64,000 nt of DNA, from NCBI GenBank assembly GCA_015233465.1, contig JADFXP010000010.1:32886-96885 (forward strand), written 5' to 3'. Source of the DNA: Candidatus Magnetominusculus dajiuhuensis. Its GTDB lineage: Bacteria > Nitrospirota > Thermodesulfovibrionia > Thermodesulfovibrionales > Magnetobacteriaceae. A program made the position numbers and the translations under genes. Each line of letters begins with the position of its first letter. The stretch's first letter is position 1. This document shows, piece by piece, positions 36,308 through 45,195 of the stretch. The notes under the pieces are model-generated. The model was not told the origin of the DNA. It made no database searches and saw nothing but the letters and a program-made list of their open reading frames with translations.

Positions 36308-37426
36308 TTAATCACCATACTGCTTTAAAGCTCCAGAAGTTAAAACACAGGGAGCGCCAATCGGATTGACCCTATAAGAAAGATCTCTCATTACTCCAGT
36401 AGAACCTAAAAAAATCTTTTCCTCTTTATGCGGGATGGTATTATATAGTCCAAAACTGTTTATTTCAACTAAAACATATTCCTTACCGCCAGTTTCAATA
36501 AGTCTTGCTTGGGCTGACATATTTTGTGACTTTATCTTTAACTGCAAATACCTTAATCTTTCATTTACACCACTATCTTTATCTTTTGCCTGAAGGTTTG
36601 TACCTTTAATTATTGACTTAAAATCTACATCTGTAACTTTATTGTTTTCATCTATCAAAAATGACATAAATATTTCACTAAAGTGTTTTCCAATAAGAGC
36701 GCTTGGAGTATAACCATAATTTGAAATAACCTCATTTATATGAGTAAATTTCCCATCTTTGTCCAGTGAATATATAATGTCAGGGGCAGATATAAATATA
36801 CTTTGATATATTTCTTTTTCAGATATTAGCTCATTTATCCTATTTTTATGCTGCTCATTTATGGTTTTAAGGGAGGCTTGTATCTCCAACTGCTCTTTAC
36901 TCTGAAATATCTTGTGTTCATACGTTGAAAGCATAAAAAACATAACGCGTTTTACATCTACCTCATTTGATATATGTTCAATATATTTATTTAATAATAC
37001 GTTCTTTTTTATCATTTTATTGTCTGTATCTTTATTATCTGAATCTTGTTTCTTTAAAGAAATATAATAATTAATCACATAAAGCAGATAACTCTCGCTG
37101 TATGGTTTTGTTATAAAAGAATCAGCCTTAGAGTTTATACCTGATATAATGTCTACAGTAGAAGATAATTGAGTAAGCAAAATGATAGGAATATCCTTGA
37201 ATTCTTCATCATCTTTAATCTTTCCGCACATCTCATATCCATCCATTACAGGCATAGCTATATCACTTATTATGATGTCAGGTTTATATTTTTTTGTATA
37301 CTCAAGTCCCTCTGCTCCATTGACTGCAATAGTTACCTGATAATTATTTTTTAGCAATAATCGCTTAAGGATAAGAGATTGAACTTGGCTGTCCTCAACA
37401 ATTAATATATGATAAAGTTTATCCAT
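36308..37426 (-). CDS. Receiver-PAS protein without output domain (paralogue B)
   Basis: Receiver at residues 5-125 (HILIVEDSQVQSLILKRLLL, DIIISDIAMPVMDGYEM), a coiled-coil linker, and a PAS domain at about 205-330 (IYSLDKDGKFTHINEVISNY, then GYTPSALIGKHFSEIFM). No kinase, cyclase or DNA-binding domain. About half of its residues, in the same order, are shared with the next gene upstream (37442-38497), so the pair arose by tandem duplication. It probably passes signals by protein contact. Confidence 0.88.
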   Translation of the reverse strand: MDKLYHILIVEDSQVQSLILKRLLLKNNYQVTIAVNGAEGLEYTKKYKPDIIISDIAMPVMDGYEMCGKIKDDEEFKDIPIILLTQLSSTVDIISGINSKADSFITKPYSESYLLYVINYYISLKKQDSDNKDTDNKMIKKNVLLNKYIEHISNEVDVKRVMFFMLSTYEHKIFQSKEQLEIQASLKTINEQHKNRINELISEKEIYQSIFISAPDIIYSLDKDGKFTHINEVISNYGYTPSALIGKHFSEIFMSFLIDENNKVTDVDFKSIIKGTNLQAKDKDSGVNERLRYLQLKIKSQNMSAQARLIETGGKEYVLVEINSFGLYNTIPHKEEKIFLGSTGVMRDLSYRVNPIGAPCVLTSGALKQYGD

Positions 37427-37441
37427 AAATTACTCCTCCAA

Positions 37442-38497
37442 TCATTTAACCCTTCTAGAAATATCCCTTATTGTGCCAGCAGAACCAATAAAAACCATAT
37501 CTTGCTGAAATGAAATAGTATTAAATAATCCGCAGCTATTTACCTCTACTAAGACATATCCCTTATTTTCTTCAGAAGGTTGATTTCTTAGAGTGCCTAA
37601 TACATTTTTTTTATCAACCTTCAATAATAATTGTATTAAATTATATCTATTATCACTCTTAGGCCCATTTGTGCCTCTAATAATTGACTTAAAATCAACG
37701 TCTAATATTTTTTCGTCAACATCTAAGGTATAGGACATAAATATCTCGCTGAAATGTCTACCAATAAGTTTACTCGGAGTATAGCCATATTTAGAGACAG
37801 CCTCGTTTATATATGCAAAATTCCCATCTTTGTCTAAAGAATATATAATATCTGGGATTGAGAGAAATAAACCTTGATATTTCTCTTCAGATGCCTTAAG
37901 TTCAGAGGTTCTTTTTTTAAGCTGTTCGTTTAAGGTTTTAAGAGAATTTTGTATCTCTTGCTGCTCCTTGCCCTGGAATATCTTGTGTTCATATGTAGAA
38001 AGAAGAAAGGTCAAGATTTGAGAAATATCAACATTCTTAGCCAAGCCTTGAATACTATCATTAAATAATATATTAAACTGAGAAGATGTCTTCTTAGCGT
38101 CTAAATCATTTGCCAGAGAGAGATAATAATTAATAACATAAATCAAATAACTATCACTAAAGGGTTTATTTATAAATGTATCTGCCTTAGATTTTAAACC
38201 TGCGATAATATCAGTAGTAGAAGATAACTGAGTAAGCAAAATAACTGGAATATGGCTGAGGTCTTCATCATCTTTTATCCTGCAGCACATCTCATAACCA
38301 TCCATAACAGGCATAGTTACATCACTTATTATTATATCAGGGCGAAAGTGTTTTGCATAATTTATCCCCTCTTCACCATTAATCGCAACGTCTACTTCAT
38401 AATTATATTTCAGTAATATCCGCTTTAAAATCAGAGCCTGCACCTGACTATCTTCAACGATTAAGATATGACTTTTTTTATCCATATTATCATCCAT
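37442..38497 (-). CDS. Receiver-PAS protein without output domain (paralogue A)
   Basis: Same architecture as its downstream twin: receiver (HILIVEDSQVQALILKRILL, DIIISDVTMPVMDGYEM), linker helix with TYEHKIFQGKEQQEIQNSL, and PAS (IYSLDKDGNFAYINEAVSKY, then GYTPSKLIGRHFSEIFM). 351 residues; the start may be four codons further in (MDKKSHIL at 38485). It lies 15 bases before paralogue B. A 350-base gap with palindromic DNA separates it from the kinase upstream. Confidence 0.88.
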   Translation of the reverse strand: MDDNMDKKSHILIVEDSQVQALILKRILLKYNYEVDVAINGEEGINYAKHFRPDIIISDVTMPVMDGYEMCCRIKDDEDLSHIPVILLTQLSSTTDIIAGLKSKADTFINKPFSDSYLIYVINYYLSLANDLDAKKTSSQFNILFNDSIQGLAKNVDISQILTFLLSTYEHKIFQGKEQQEIQNSLKTLNEQLKKRTSELKASEEKYQGLFLSIPDIIYSLDKDGNFAYINEAVSKYGYTPSKLIGRHFSEIFMSYTLDVDEKILDVDFKSIIRGTNGPKSDNRYNLIQLLLKVDKKNVLGTLRNQPSEENKGYVLVEVNSCGLFNTISFQQDMVFIGSAGTIRDISRRVK

Positions 38498-38581
38498 GAA
38501 TCTGCCTCATTTTATATTATAACAAAATAGATAACATGGAATAAAGACCTCAAGGTAATTAATTTGTAGAGACAATCTTTT

Positions 38582-38610
38582 GCTGGAACAGGTGACACAC
38601 CTGCTCCAGC
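38582..38610. repeat. Hairpin of two 13-base arms
   Basis: GCTGGAACAGGTG pairs with CACCTGCTCCAGC across ACA, with one mismatch. It stands in the gap between the multi-PAS kinase and the REC-PAS genes. No T run follows on the transcribed (minus) strand, so it is not a classic terminator. Confidence 0.7.
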
Positions 38611-38635
38611 CATTGGGGTTTTATACTATATTCAA

Positions 38636-38785
38636 TTTTAAAACATTACGCCCTTACAGGGCTATTGCTCCCATTTAATTATCTCCGCAGGGCTTACACA
38701 CTGTGCTGGTATATTATGCCCTTTCAGGGCTAAAAATATTTATTCAATTAATAAAGCCCTGTAAGGGCGGAATGTTGTTTTAAAA
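38636..38785. repeat. 150 bp element with terminal inverted repeats (MITE-like)
   Basis: The left end 38636-38663 (TTTTAAAACATTACGCCC, then TTACAGGGCT) matches the complement of the right end 38755-38785 (AGCCCTGTAAGGGCGGAATG, then TTGTTTTAAAA) almost fully. The interior carries GCCCTTTCAGGGC. No coding capacity. It resembles small non-autonomous palindromic elements moved by a transposase in trans. Confidence 0.75.
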
Positions 38786-38851
38786 TGCTTGAGTTATCAT
38801 TGATAAATTATGCAATTTTCATACCGAACAGTATTGATTAAGACCTACTAA

Positions 38852-41293
38852 TTATATAGTACCATAATAATTGTCTAAAGGCAATTTTATCAAAACTTTC
38901 GTACCTTTCATATATTCGCTTTCAAACGCAATTGTTCCATCATGTTCAGAGATAATTCCACTGCAAACTGCTAAACTTATACCAGCAGACCCTTGCCCCT
39001 TTGTTGAATAAAAAGGATCAAATATCCTATCTAATTGTTCCTTCTTCATTCCAATGCCATTATCAACAATCTCTATCACTATAAAATTATATTTCTTATT
39101 AAAAGACGTAGTGATTTCAATCGCTTTTTCATGGGTCTCAGCCCCTTTAAAAGATAATTCAGCTTTGTTCTCTTTTTCTAAAACAGCGTCTATCGCATTA
39201 TTTATTAACATCATAAATACTTGCTCAAGACTAAACTGCAGTCCATTTATTAGTGGAACAGCAGGAGATAGATTCAGAGATAGTGTTACCACACTGGCTT
39301 TTAAACGCCCGTGATATAGATTGCTTACAGTTTCAGAAATTATTTCGTTAATATCTATTAAGAATATCTTATGATTTCTCTGTCTTGCAAATGACCTCAT
39401 ACGCTTAATTATTGAATCAATCTTATTTGATGATTTCTTTATTAGATCAAAGGATAATCTAAAGTCTTCTCTTCTTTCACTTAGGTCTGAAATCTCAATA
39501 AAATTAAATAGATTATGCAGCAGAAGCATTATCTCAGTTAAGGGCTGATTTATCTCATGAGCTAAACCTGCTGCCATCTCGCCAAGAGCAGCCATTTTTG
39601 AAGACTGCGTTATCTTGATGGTTCTATCTTCCAGTTTTTTTGATGCTGTCTTGAGTTCAGTTGACCTTATCCGTAAGGCAGTGTTAGATCTTAAGAGCGC
39701 CTCTTCATATGCCTTACGTTTGGATATGTCAATAAAATTAACGGCAGTACCTATAACAACATTGTTTTCAATTATTGGATAAGCCCAGAGTTCTATAGCA
39801 AAAGACGTTCCATTAAACCTCCAAAATATTTCATCGTCTGTATGATAACTACGCCCTTCACTATGAGCCTTGTATATTTCACAGTCTTTAATAGGATACG
39901 CCTTGCCGTCTTTTTTTGTATGATGTATCATCTCGTGCATATTTCTGCCAATAAGCTGCTCCTCATTTTTATATCCCAATAATTTTAAACATGAACTATT
40001 TACAAATGTGCAGTTATACTGAAAATCAACTCCATATATTGCCTCAGCAACTGAATTTATCAAAAGCCTGATCTGATATTCCTTTTTTCGAAGCAGTGAT
40101 TCAATCTGCTTTTGAGCGGTTATATCTGTTATGATATAAAGCCTTGCATCTTCATTATTAAAGTTAATCAAAGATAACGATAAAAGCACATGTATAACGC
40201 GGCCTCTTTTGTTATGTAACTGCGTTTCAAAAGGCTCTATTGTAATGCCTTCCTCCAAAAGACTGACCTTTTCATGAACATATTCAATAGATTCTGCAGT
40301 AAGTATATTTAATGGATTAAACTCACTTGAAGTCATTTCCTCCTTTGAATATCCAAAAAACTCTGTCCCTTTTTTATTTATATACACCAATCCTTCATCG
40401 GAAAAAATAAGAATTATACTTGGCGCCTCTTCAGCAAGGATATAAAACTGCTCATTAGCCTTACTGATTTCTTCTTCCATCTTCACCTGAGCAGTGATAT
40501 CCTGAACTGTACCAAGTATTTTGTTTGGTTTACCAACTGAGGAATATTCTATAATATTTCTTTTTAAGTGAACATATCTTAACTCTTTGGTTTTATAATT
40601 AATAATTCTATACCTAAAATCAAACACTTTGGCATCATCAAAAACCTCTAACTCTAAGTTATGAAGATCATCTGGATGAATACGAGCCTTATAATCAACT
40701 GAAGTTATGGTTTTATCCTTGTCATAACCCAAGATTTTGTATAATTGTTCAGAGAGTGAAATTGTATCTTCATCAATAGTTCTAATAAAAAATCCAAGAG
40801 AAGTCATTTCTTGAGCAAGATCAAGAAGCGACTTATTTTCTCTCAGTTCAATCTCCGTCTTTTTACGATAAGTGATGTCAATTATTACCTCAAGCCTGAC
40901 ATTTCTATTATTTGCCCACAATATATGCTTAGTGATTACCACATACCATTTTTTTGATGATTTAATCTCACAATCCCGTCTTAATACTTTATCAGAGTCT
41001 CTTTCTTTCTCTAACAATAACTTAACGTCACAGTGTTGACAAGACAGATTTGTTTGGTTTACAACGTTATACCAGCAAATGTGAGTAGATATTTTACCAA
41101 ATTCTTTATAAAAAGCATCATTTGCATATATGATTTCTCTGGATTCAATTTCAGAAACACATATCATAGTGTTAATATTATTGAAAATGACTTTAAATTG
41201 CTCGTGTTCAAAATCAAGGTCTGTTTTTATGCTTACACTTTGATCATTTGGGCTATTATCATGCACTATTTTTTGCTCAGAATCTTCGTTCAT
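38852..41293 (-). CDS. Multi-PAS histidine kinase
   Basis: 813 residues, no membrane span. About four PAS domains lie between residues 30 and 530; clear PAC ends are VIIDITYRKK, GTVQDITAQV, ITDITAQKQ and VNFIDISKRK. HisKA (MAAGLAHEINQPLTEIMLLL) and HATPase (LINNAIDAVLEKENK, DNGIGMKKEQLDRIFDPF) follow. The first PAS has a C-x-x-C (LSCQHCDV) that could bind metal. It heads the minus-strand signalling operon, divergent from the STAS gene. Confidence 0.93.
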   Translation of the reverse strand: MNEDSEQKIVHDNSPNDQSVSIKTDLDFEHEQFKVIFNNINTMICVSEIESREIIYANDAFYKEFGKISTHICWYNVVNQTNLSCQHCDVKLLLEKERDSDKVLRRDCEIKSSKKWYVVITKHILWANNRNVRLEVIIDITYRKKTEIELRENKSLLDLAQEMTSLGFFIRTIDEDTISLSEQLYKILGYDKDKTITSVDYKARIHPDDLHNLELEVFDDAKVFDFRYRIINYKTKELRYVHLKRNIIEYSSVGKPNKILGTVQDITAQVKMEEEISKANEQFYILAEEAPSIILIFSDEGLVYINKKGTEFFGYSKEEMTSSEFNPLNILTAESIEYVHEKVSLLEEGITIEPFETQLHNKRGRVIHVLLSLSLINFNNEDARLYIITDITAQKQIESLLRKKEYQIRLLINSVAEAIYGVDFQYNCTFVNSSCLKLLGYKNEEQLIGRNMHEMIHHTKKDGKAYPIKDCEIYKAHSEGRSYHTDDEIFWRFNGTSFAIELWAYPIIENNVVIGTAVNFIDISKRKAYEEALLRSNTALRIRSTELKTASKKLEDRTIKITQSSKMAALGEMAAGLAHEINQPLTEIMLLLHNLFNFIEISDLSERREDFRLSFDLIKKSSNKIDSIIKRMRSFARQRNHKIFLIDINEIISETVSNLYHGRLKASVVTLSLNLSPAVPLINGLQFSLEQVFMMLINNAIDAVLEKENKAELSFKGAETHEKAIEITTSFNKKYNFIVIEIVDNGIGMKKEQLDRIFDPFYSTKGQGSAGISLAVCSGIISEHDGTIAFESEYMKGTKVLIKLPLDNYYGTI

Positions 41294-41569
41294 ACAATTC
41301 CCCCTTTTAAAAAAAGATAGATTCAGTTATTTCTGAATTTTTGTAAAATATTTGAGACAACTGATTAGTTTAATGACAATTCAAAAGATAGACAGTTTTA
41401 CAAATACTACTATACAGGAAGATTATGAAGGATTTATGAAGAAATTAAAAATATAGTAGTAAATTCATCAAATATCATAAATCTAAAATAATACTCTTTC
41501 TAATTTTAGATAGAAATCAGGTATAATATAAGATGTGAATTGATATTTAATTAACTATAGGAGGGAAAA

Positions 41570-41881
41570 ATGCCGATTATCAAAAATATCTCTGATGATG
41601 GTAAATTAGTTACCATAAAGGTACAAGGAATTTTTAATATTGGTCTGTATCAAGACTTTAGCGCAGCGTATAAAGATAACCTATTACCTGGGACAAAATA
41701 TATCCTTGACCTTGAAGAAACTGATGGAATTGACAGTTCTGCCCTAGGGATGCTTTTACTTCTAAGGGAGCGGGCAGGCGGAGATAATGCTAATATCTCA
41801 ATTATAAATGTAAATCAATCACTGTCAAAGATATTTCAAGTCTCTAATTTTCACCGTCTGTTTAGTATTAAGACAAAATAA
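41570..41881 (+). CDS. STAS-domain protein (anti-sigma factor antagonist type)
   Basis: 103 residues of the SpoIIAA/RsbV fold. YILDLEETDGIDSSALGMLL carries the Ser whose phosphorylation controls binding to an anti-sigma kinase. AGGAGGG lies 7 bases before the ATG, and TATAAT is at 41522-41527 with a weak -35. The next gene encodes both a SpoIIE phosphatase and an anti-sigma-type kinase domain, the expected partners. The three form a partner-switch unit. Confidence 0.92.
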   Translation: MPIIKNISDDGKLVTIKVQGIFNIGLYQDFSAAYKDNLLPGTKYILDLEETDGIDSSALGMLLLLRERAGGDNANISIINVNQSLSKIFQVSNFHRLFSIKTK

Positions 41882-41891
41882 GAATTAAAAT

Positions 41892-43604
41892 ATGGATGAA
41901 TTAACTTCACTTAAAATCATGATCGTTGACGATGATCCTACAAGCAGGATCATCTTGAAATCAATGCTTCAAAGAGAAAAAATTGATGTATGTCTTGCCT
42001 TTGATGGTAAAATGGCAATAAAGGTGTTTAATGAAGAGCATCCAGACATTATATTAATGGATGTCTTGATGCCCTTAATGAATGGATATGACGCAACCAG
42101 AATTATAAAAGAATCTGCAGGCGATAACCTAATACCTGTAATATTTCTTACAGCCCTCACAGATGATGATTCCCTTGCAAAATGCGTTCAGGCAGGCGGG
42201 GATGATTTTATGACCAAACCTTATAATCCAATAATCCTTAAAAGTAAGATTGACGCTATGGAGCGTATCAGAAGGCTTTATGCAACTCAAAAAAAACAAA
42301 CCGATGAACTCCGTTACTATCATCAACGTATGCAGAGAGAACATGCAATTGCTGAAAAGGTATATTCAGGCATATTGTATTCAGGATTTCTAAAGGTTGA
42401 CAACATTAAATACATACTTTCGCCAATGGCTATATTTAACGGAGACCTCCTATTAAACGTCTTTAAACCCTATGGGAAACAGATAATAATGCTTGGCGAT
42501 TTCACAGGACATGGATTATCTGCGGCTATTGGGGCGCTCCCTGTTTCAGATATTTTTAATACAATGGCGTTAAAGGGTTTTGCTATAAATGAGATTGCTG
42601 CTGAGATTAATACAAAACTAAAGGCAATTCTGCCTACTGGAATGTATCTTGCCGCATGTATTGTAGAGCTGGATCTGCAGCAGGAACGAATTCTATACTG
42701 GAACGGAGGAATTCCTGAGGCGCTGCTTGTCGGGAAAAATGGAAGGATAAAGACAACTCTTAATTCAAATCACCTCCCTCTTGGCATAGTTGAAAACGAT
42801 AAGATAGATTTTAGTCCTGACATATTAAAGATTGAGGAAAATGACAGGATATATATATACTCAGACGGAATAATAGAGGCTGCAAATCACGAAGGCAAGT
42901 TGTTTGGAACCGAACGTCTCTTTGATTATTTTAAAGAAGGCGCAGATATTGAAAATTTATTTGAAGACATTTTAAAGGGCGTAAATCAATTCCGCTTTGG
43001 CATTGGTCAGAGCGATGATATAACTATGGTAGAGTTTACCTGTAGTCATGGAGCAGCCTCTCCAGACAGCGAACATCATAAAAACAAGGTAATAATGCCA
43101 GAAAATGCAACTCTGAACTGGAAGATAACAATGGAATTAAATCCAGATATGTTAAGAACTATGAACCTTCCAACCTTTCTAACAGGTCTACTATGGGCTA
43201 CAGAGGTTCAAGGACTACAGCAGCATAAGACAAATATCTTTATAGTGCTCTCAGAGTTATATACAAATGCCCTAGAACATGGAATATTGAAACTTAGTTC
43301 TACTTTAAAAAAATCCCCTGAGGGTTTCTTGAATTATACTTTAGAGCGTAAAAAGGCGTTGACAACTCTCAATCAAGGTTATATAAAGGCTAATATGGAA
43401 CTGACACAAACAAAGACAGGCGGAAAACTTACTATATATATAGAAGACAGCGGAGATGGATTTGATTTTAAAAAGCAGGCTCAATTAACTGTAAATGAAA
43501 ACGCAATGTTTGGCAGGGGAATACTTATTTTACGTTCACTGTGCAGCGAGCTTGTTTTTTATGGCACTGGAAATAAAGTAGAGGCTGTATATGTCTGGCA
43601 ATAA
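41892..43604 (+). CDS. Receiver-SpoIIE phosphatase-HATPase fusion (partner-switch regulator)
   Basis: Residues 5-125 are a receiver (IILMDVLMPLMNGYDATR). Residues about 150-370 are a PP2C/SpoIIE phosphatase with the metal motif MLGDFTGHGLSAAIGALP and IYIYSDGIIEA. Residues about 420-570 are an RsbW-type HATPase (LSELYTNALEHGILKL, IEDSGDGFDF, FGRGILILRSL). Thus a phosphorelay input controls a phosphatase, and a kinase that would act on the upstream STAS protein is fused to it. Its end overlaps the next kinase by 14 bases. Confidence 0.93.
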   Translation: MDELTSLKIMIVDDDPTSRIILKSMLQREKIDVCLAFDGKMAIKVFNEEHPDIILMDVLMPLMNGYDATRIIKESAGDNLIPVIFLTALTDDDSLAKCVQAGGDDFMTKPYNPIILKSKIDAMERIRRLYATQKKQTDELRYYHQRMQREHAIAEKVYSGILYSGFLKVDNIKYILSPMAIFNGDLLLNVFKPYGKQIIMLGDFTGHGLSAAIGALPVSDIFNTMALKGFAINEIAAEINTKLKAILPTGMYLAACIVELDLQQERILYWNGGIPEALLVGKNGRIKTTLNSNHLPLGIVENDKIDFSPDILKIEENDRIYIYSDGIIEAANHEGKLFGTERLFDYFKEGADIENLFEDILKGVNQFRFGIGQSDDITMVEFTCSHGAASPDSEHHKNKVIMPENATLNWKITMELNPDMLRTMNLPTFLTGLLWATEVQGLQQHKTNIFIVLSELYTNALEHGILKLSSTLKKSPEGFLNYTLERKKALTTLNQGYIKANMELTQTKTGGKLTIYIEDSGDGFDFKKQAQLTVNENAMFGRGILILRSLCSELVFYGTGNKVEAVYVWQ

Positions 43605-45168
43605 AATATCAGGCAGAAGGACATTACAACACGCCCCTAAACAATTTGACAGGGTTTTATTGATAGAAGACGATAAGATTGATCAAATGGCTTTTTCTCG
43701 GCTTGTGACAATTGAAGGTCTGAAATATGATTATAAAATGGTGATGTCAGTAACTGAAGCAAAACAGGTATTAAGGGTAAGCAGGTTTGATGTTATTATA
43801 TCAGACTATATGCTTGGAGACGGCACTGCCTTAGATATAATGGATCTAACAAACGGCACACCCTTAATCATTATCACAGGTATGGGAAATGAAGAGGTAG
43901 CAATACTAGCAATACGAGGCGGGGCTTATGATTATATGGTCAAAGATCATGAGCGCAATTATCTTAAATTATTACCTGTTTCTATTGAAAATGCCATAGA
44001 ACATTATAGGGCTGAAAAAAGGCTGAGACTGCTTGAAGAGGCTATGATGAACGCTAACGACGCAATCATTATACTTGAGGCAGAACCTACAAATCTGCCC
44101 GGGCGGCGGGTATTATTTGTAAATGAGGCATTTTCCCAGATGACAGGCTACGAAAACGATGAAATTATCGGAAAGACCCTAAATATATTACAAGGGCCTG
44201 AGACAAACAAAGTGGTCTTAGAAAAAATTAGACAAGGGTTTGATCAAAGAATCCCTACAAGGGCAGAGATAATAAATTATAAAAAAGACGGCAGTCCATT
44301 CTGGGTAGAATCTAATATTGTGCCATTTTCTAATGATAAAGGATGGACAGTTCATTGGGTATCCATACAAAGGGATATAACTGAAAGAAAACTCATAGAA
44401 GAGGCAATTCAAAAGGCTAAGGATGCAGCAGTTGAGGCAAGTCAGGCAAAATCAGAATTTCTCTCAACTGTATCTCATGAACTGCGGACTCCCCTAACAT
44501 CTATACTTGGCTTTGTAAGCGTTACTAAAAAGAAATTTGAGGAAATAATTATTCCAGATCTCAAAATCAGTAGCAAAAAGGTAGAAAAAACAGTAAATCA
44601 AGTAAAGGGCAATCTTGATATAATGTATTGTGAATCAATGAGATTAACTGCGTTGATAAATGATGTCCTTGATCTGGCAAAGATTGAGGCAGGAAGCGTG
44701 GAATGGAAACATGAAACTGTAGAACTTTCTGAGGTTTTTAATACTGCAAGCGAGGCTCTTTCAACGCTTTTTGATTCAAAAGGGATATATTTGAAATCTG
44801 AGACAGGCAGAAAAGATTTTTTTTTAACAGGCGACAGAGGGGCATTAATACAAGTGGCAACAAATTTATTGAGCAATGCCCTGAAGTTTACGGATACTGG
44901 CGGGGTTAAATATAAAATCACCAATGTTGAAAATTTTATAGAGTGCGAGGTAGAAGACACTGGAATTGGCATCCCATCAGATATGCTTATTAATATATTT
45001 GAGAAATTCAAGCAAATCGGTGATACCTTGACCTCAAAACCAAAAGGCACAGGATTAGGACTTTCTATAAGCAAAGAGATAATCAAACATCATAATGGCA
45101 GTATATGGGCAGAAAGTATTTTAGGAAAGGGAAGTAAATTTATCTTTCGACTACCTAAAAATAACTAA
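43591..45168 (+). CDS. Receiver-PAS-histidine kinase
   Basis: Receiver at about 20-140 (LLIEDDKIDQMAFSRLV, VIISDYMLGDGTALDIMD). A PAS/PAC domain at about 150-270 is LOV-like in sequence (GKTLNILQGPETN, then IQRDITERK) but lacks the photoactive Cys of the GxNCRFLQ motif, so it should not be a blue-light sensor. HisKA (STVSHELRTPLTSILGFVSV) and HATPase (NLLSNALKFTD, GIGIPSD, GTGLGLSISKEI) complete it. Cytosolic, 525 residues. It shares its order and much sequence with the next gene. Confidence 0.92.
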   Translation: MSGNKISGRRTLQHAPKQFDRVLLIEDDKIDQMAFSRLVTIEGLKYDYKMVMSVTEAKQVLRVSRFDVIISDYMLGDGTALDIMDLTNGTPLIIITGMGNEEVAILAIRGGAYDYMVKDHERNYLKLLPVSIENAIEHYRAEKRLRLLEEAMMNANDAIIILEAEPTNLPGRRVLFVNEAFSQMTGYENDEIIGKTLNILQGPETNKVVLEKIRQGFDQRIPTRAEIINYKKDGSPFWVESNIVPFSNDKGWTVHWVSIQRDITERKLIEEAIQKAKDAAVEASQAKSEFLSTVSHELRTPLTSILGFVSVTKKKFEEIIIPDLKISSKKVEKTVNQVKGNLDIMYCESMRLTALINDVLDLAKIEAGSVEWKHETVELSEVFNTASEALSTLFDSKGIYLKSETGRKDFFLTGDRGALIQVATNLLSNALKFTDTGGVKYKITNVENFIECEVEDTGIGIPSDMLINIFEKFKQIGDTLTSKPKGTGLGLSISKEIIKHHNGSIWAESILGKGSKFIFRLPKNN

Positions 45169-45195
45169 AAAGGTTTCAGTGCTAAGGGCAAATAA

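Noticed and set aside
43591..45168. LOV photoreceptor in the PAS domain
   Set aside because: The sequence around GKTLNILQGPETN is LOV-like but the flavin-binding Cys is missing.
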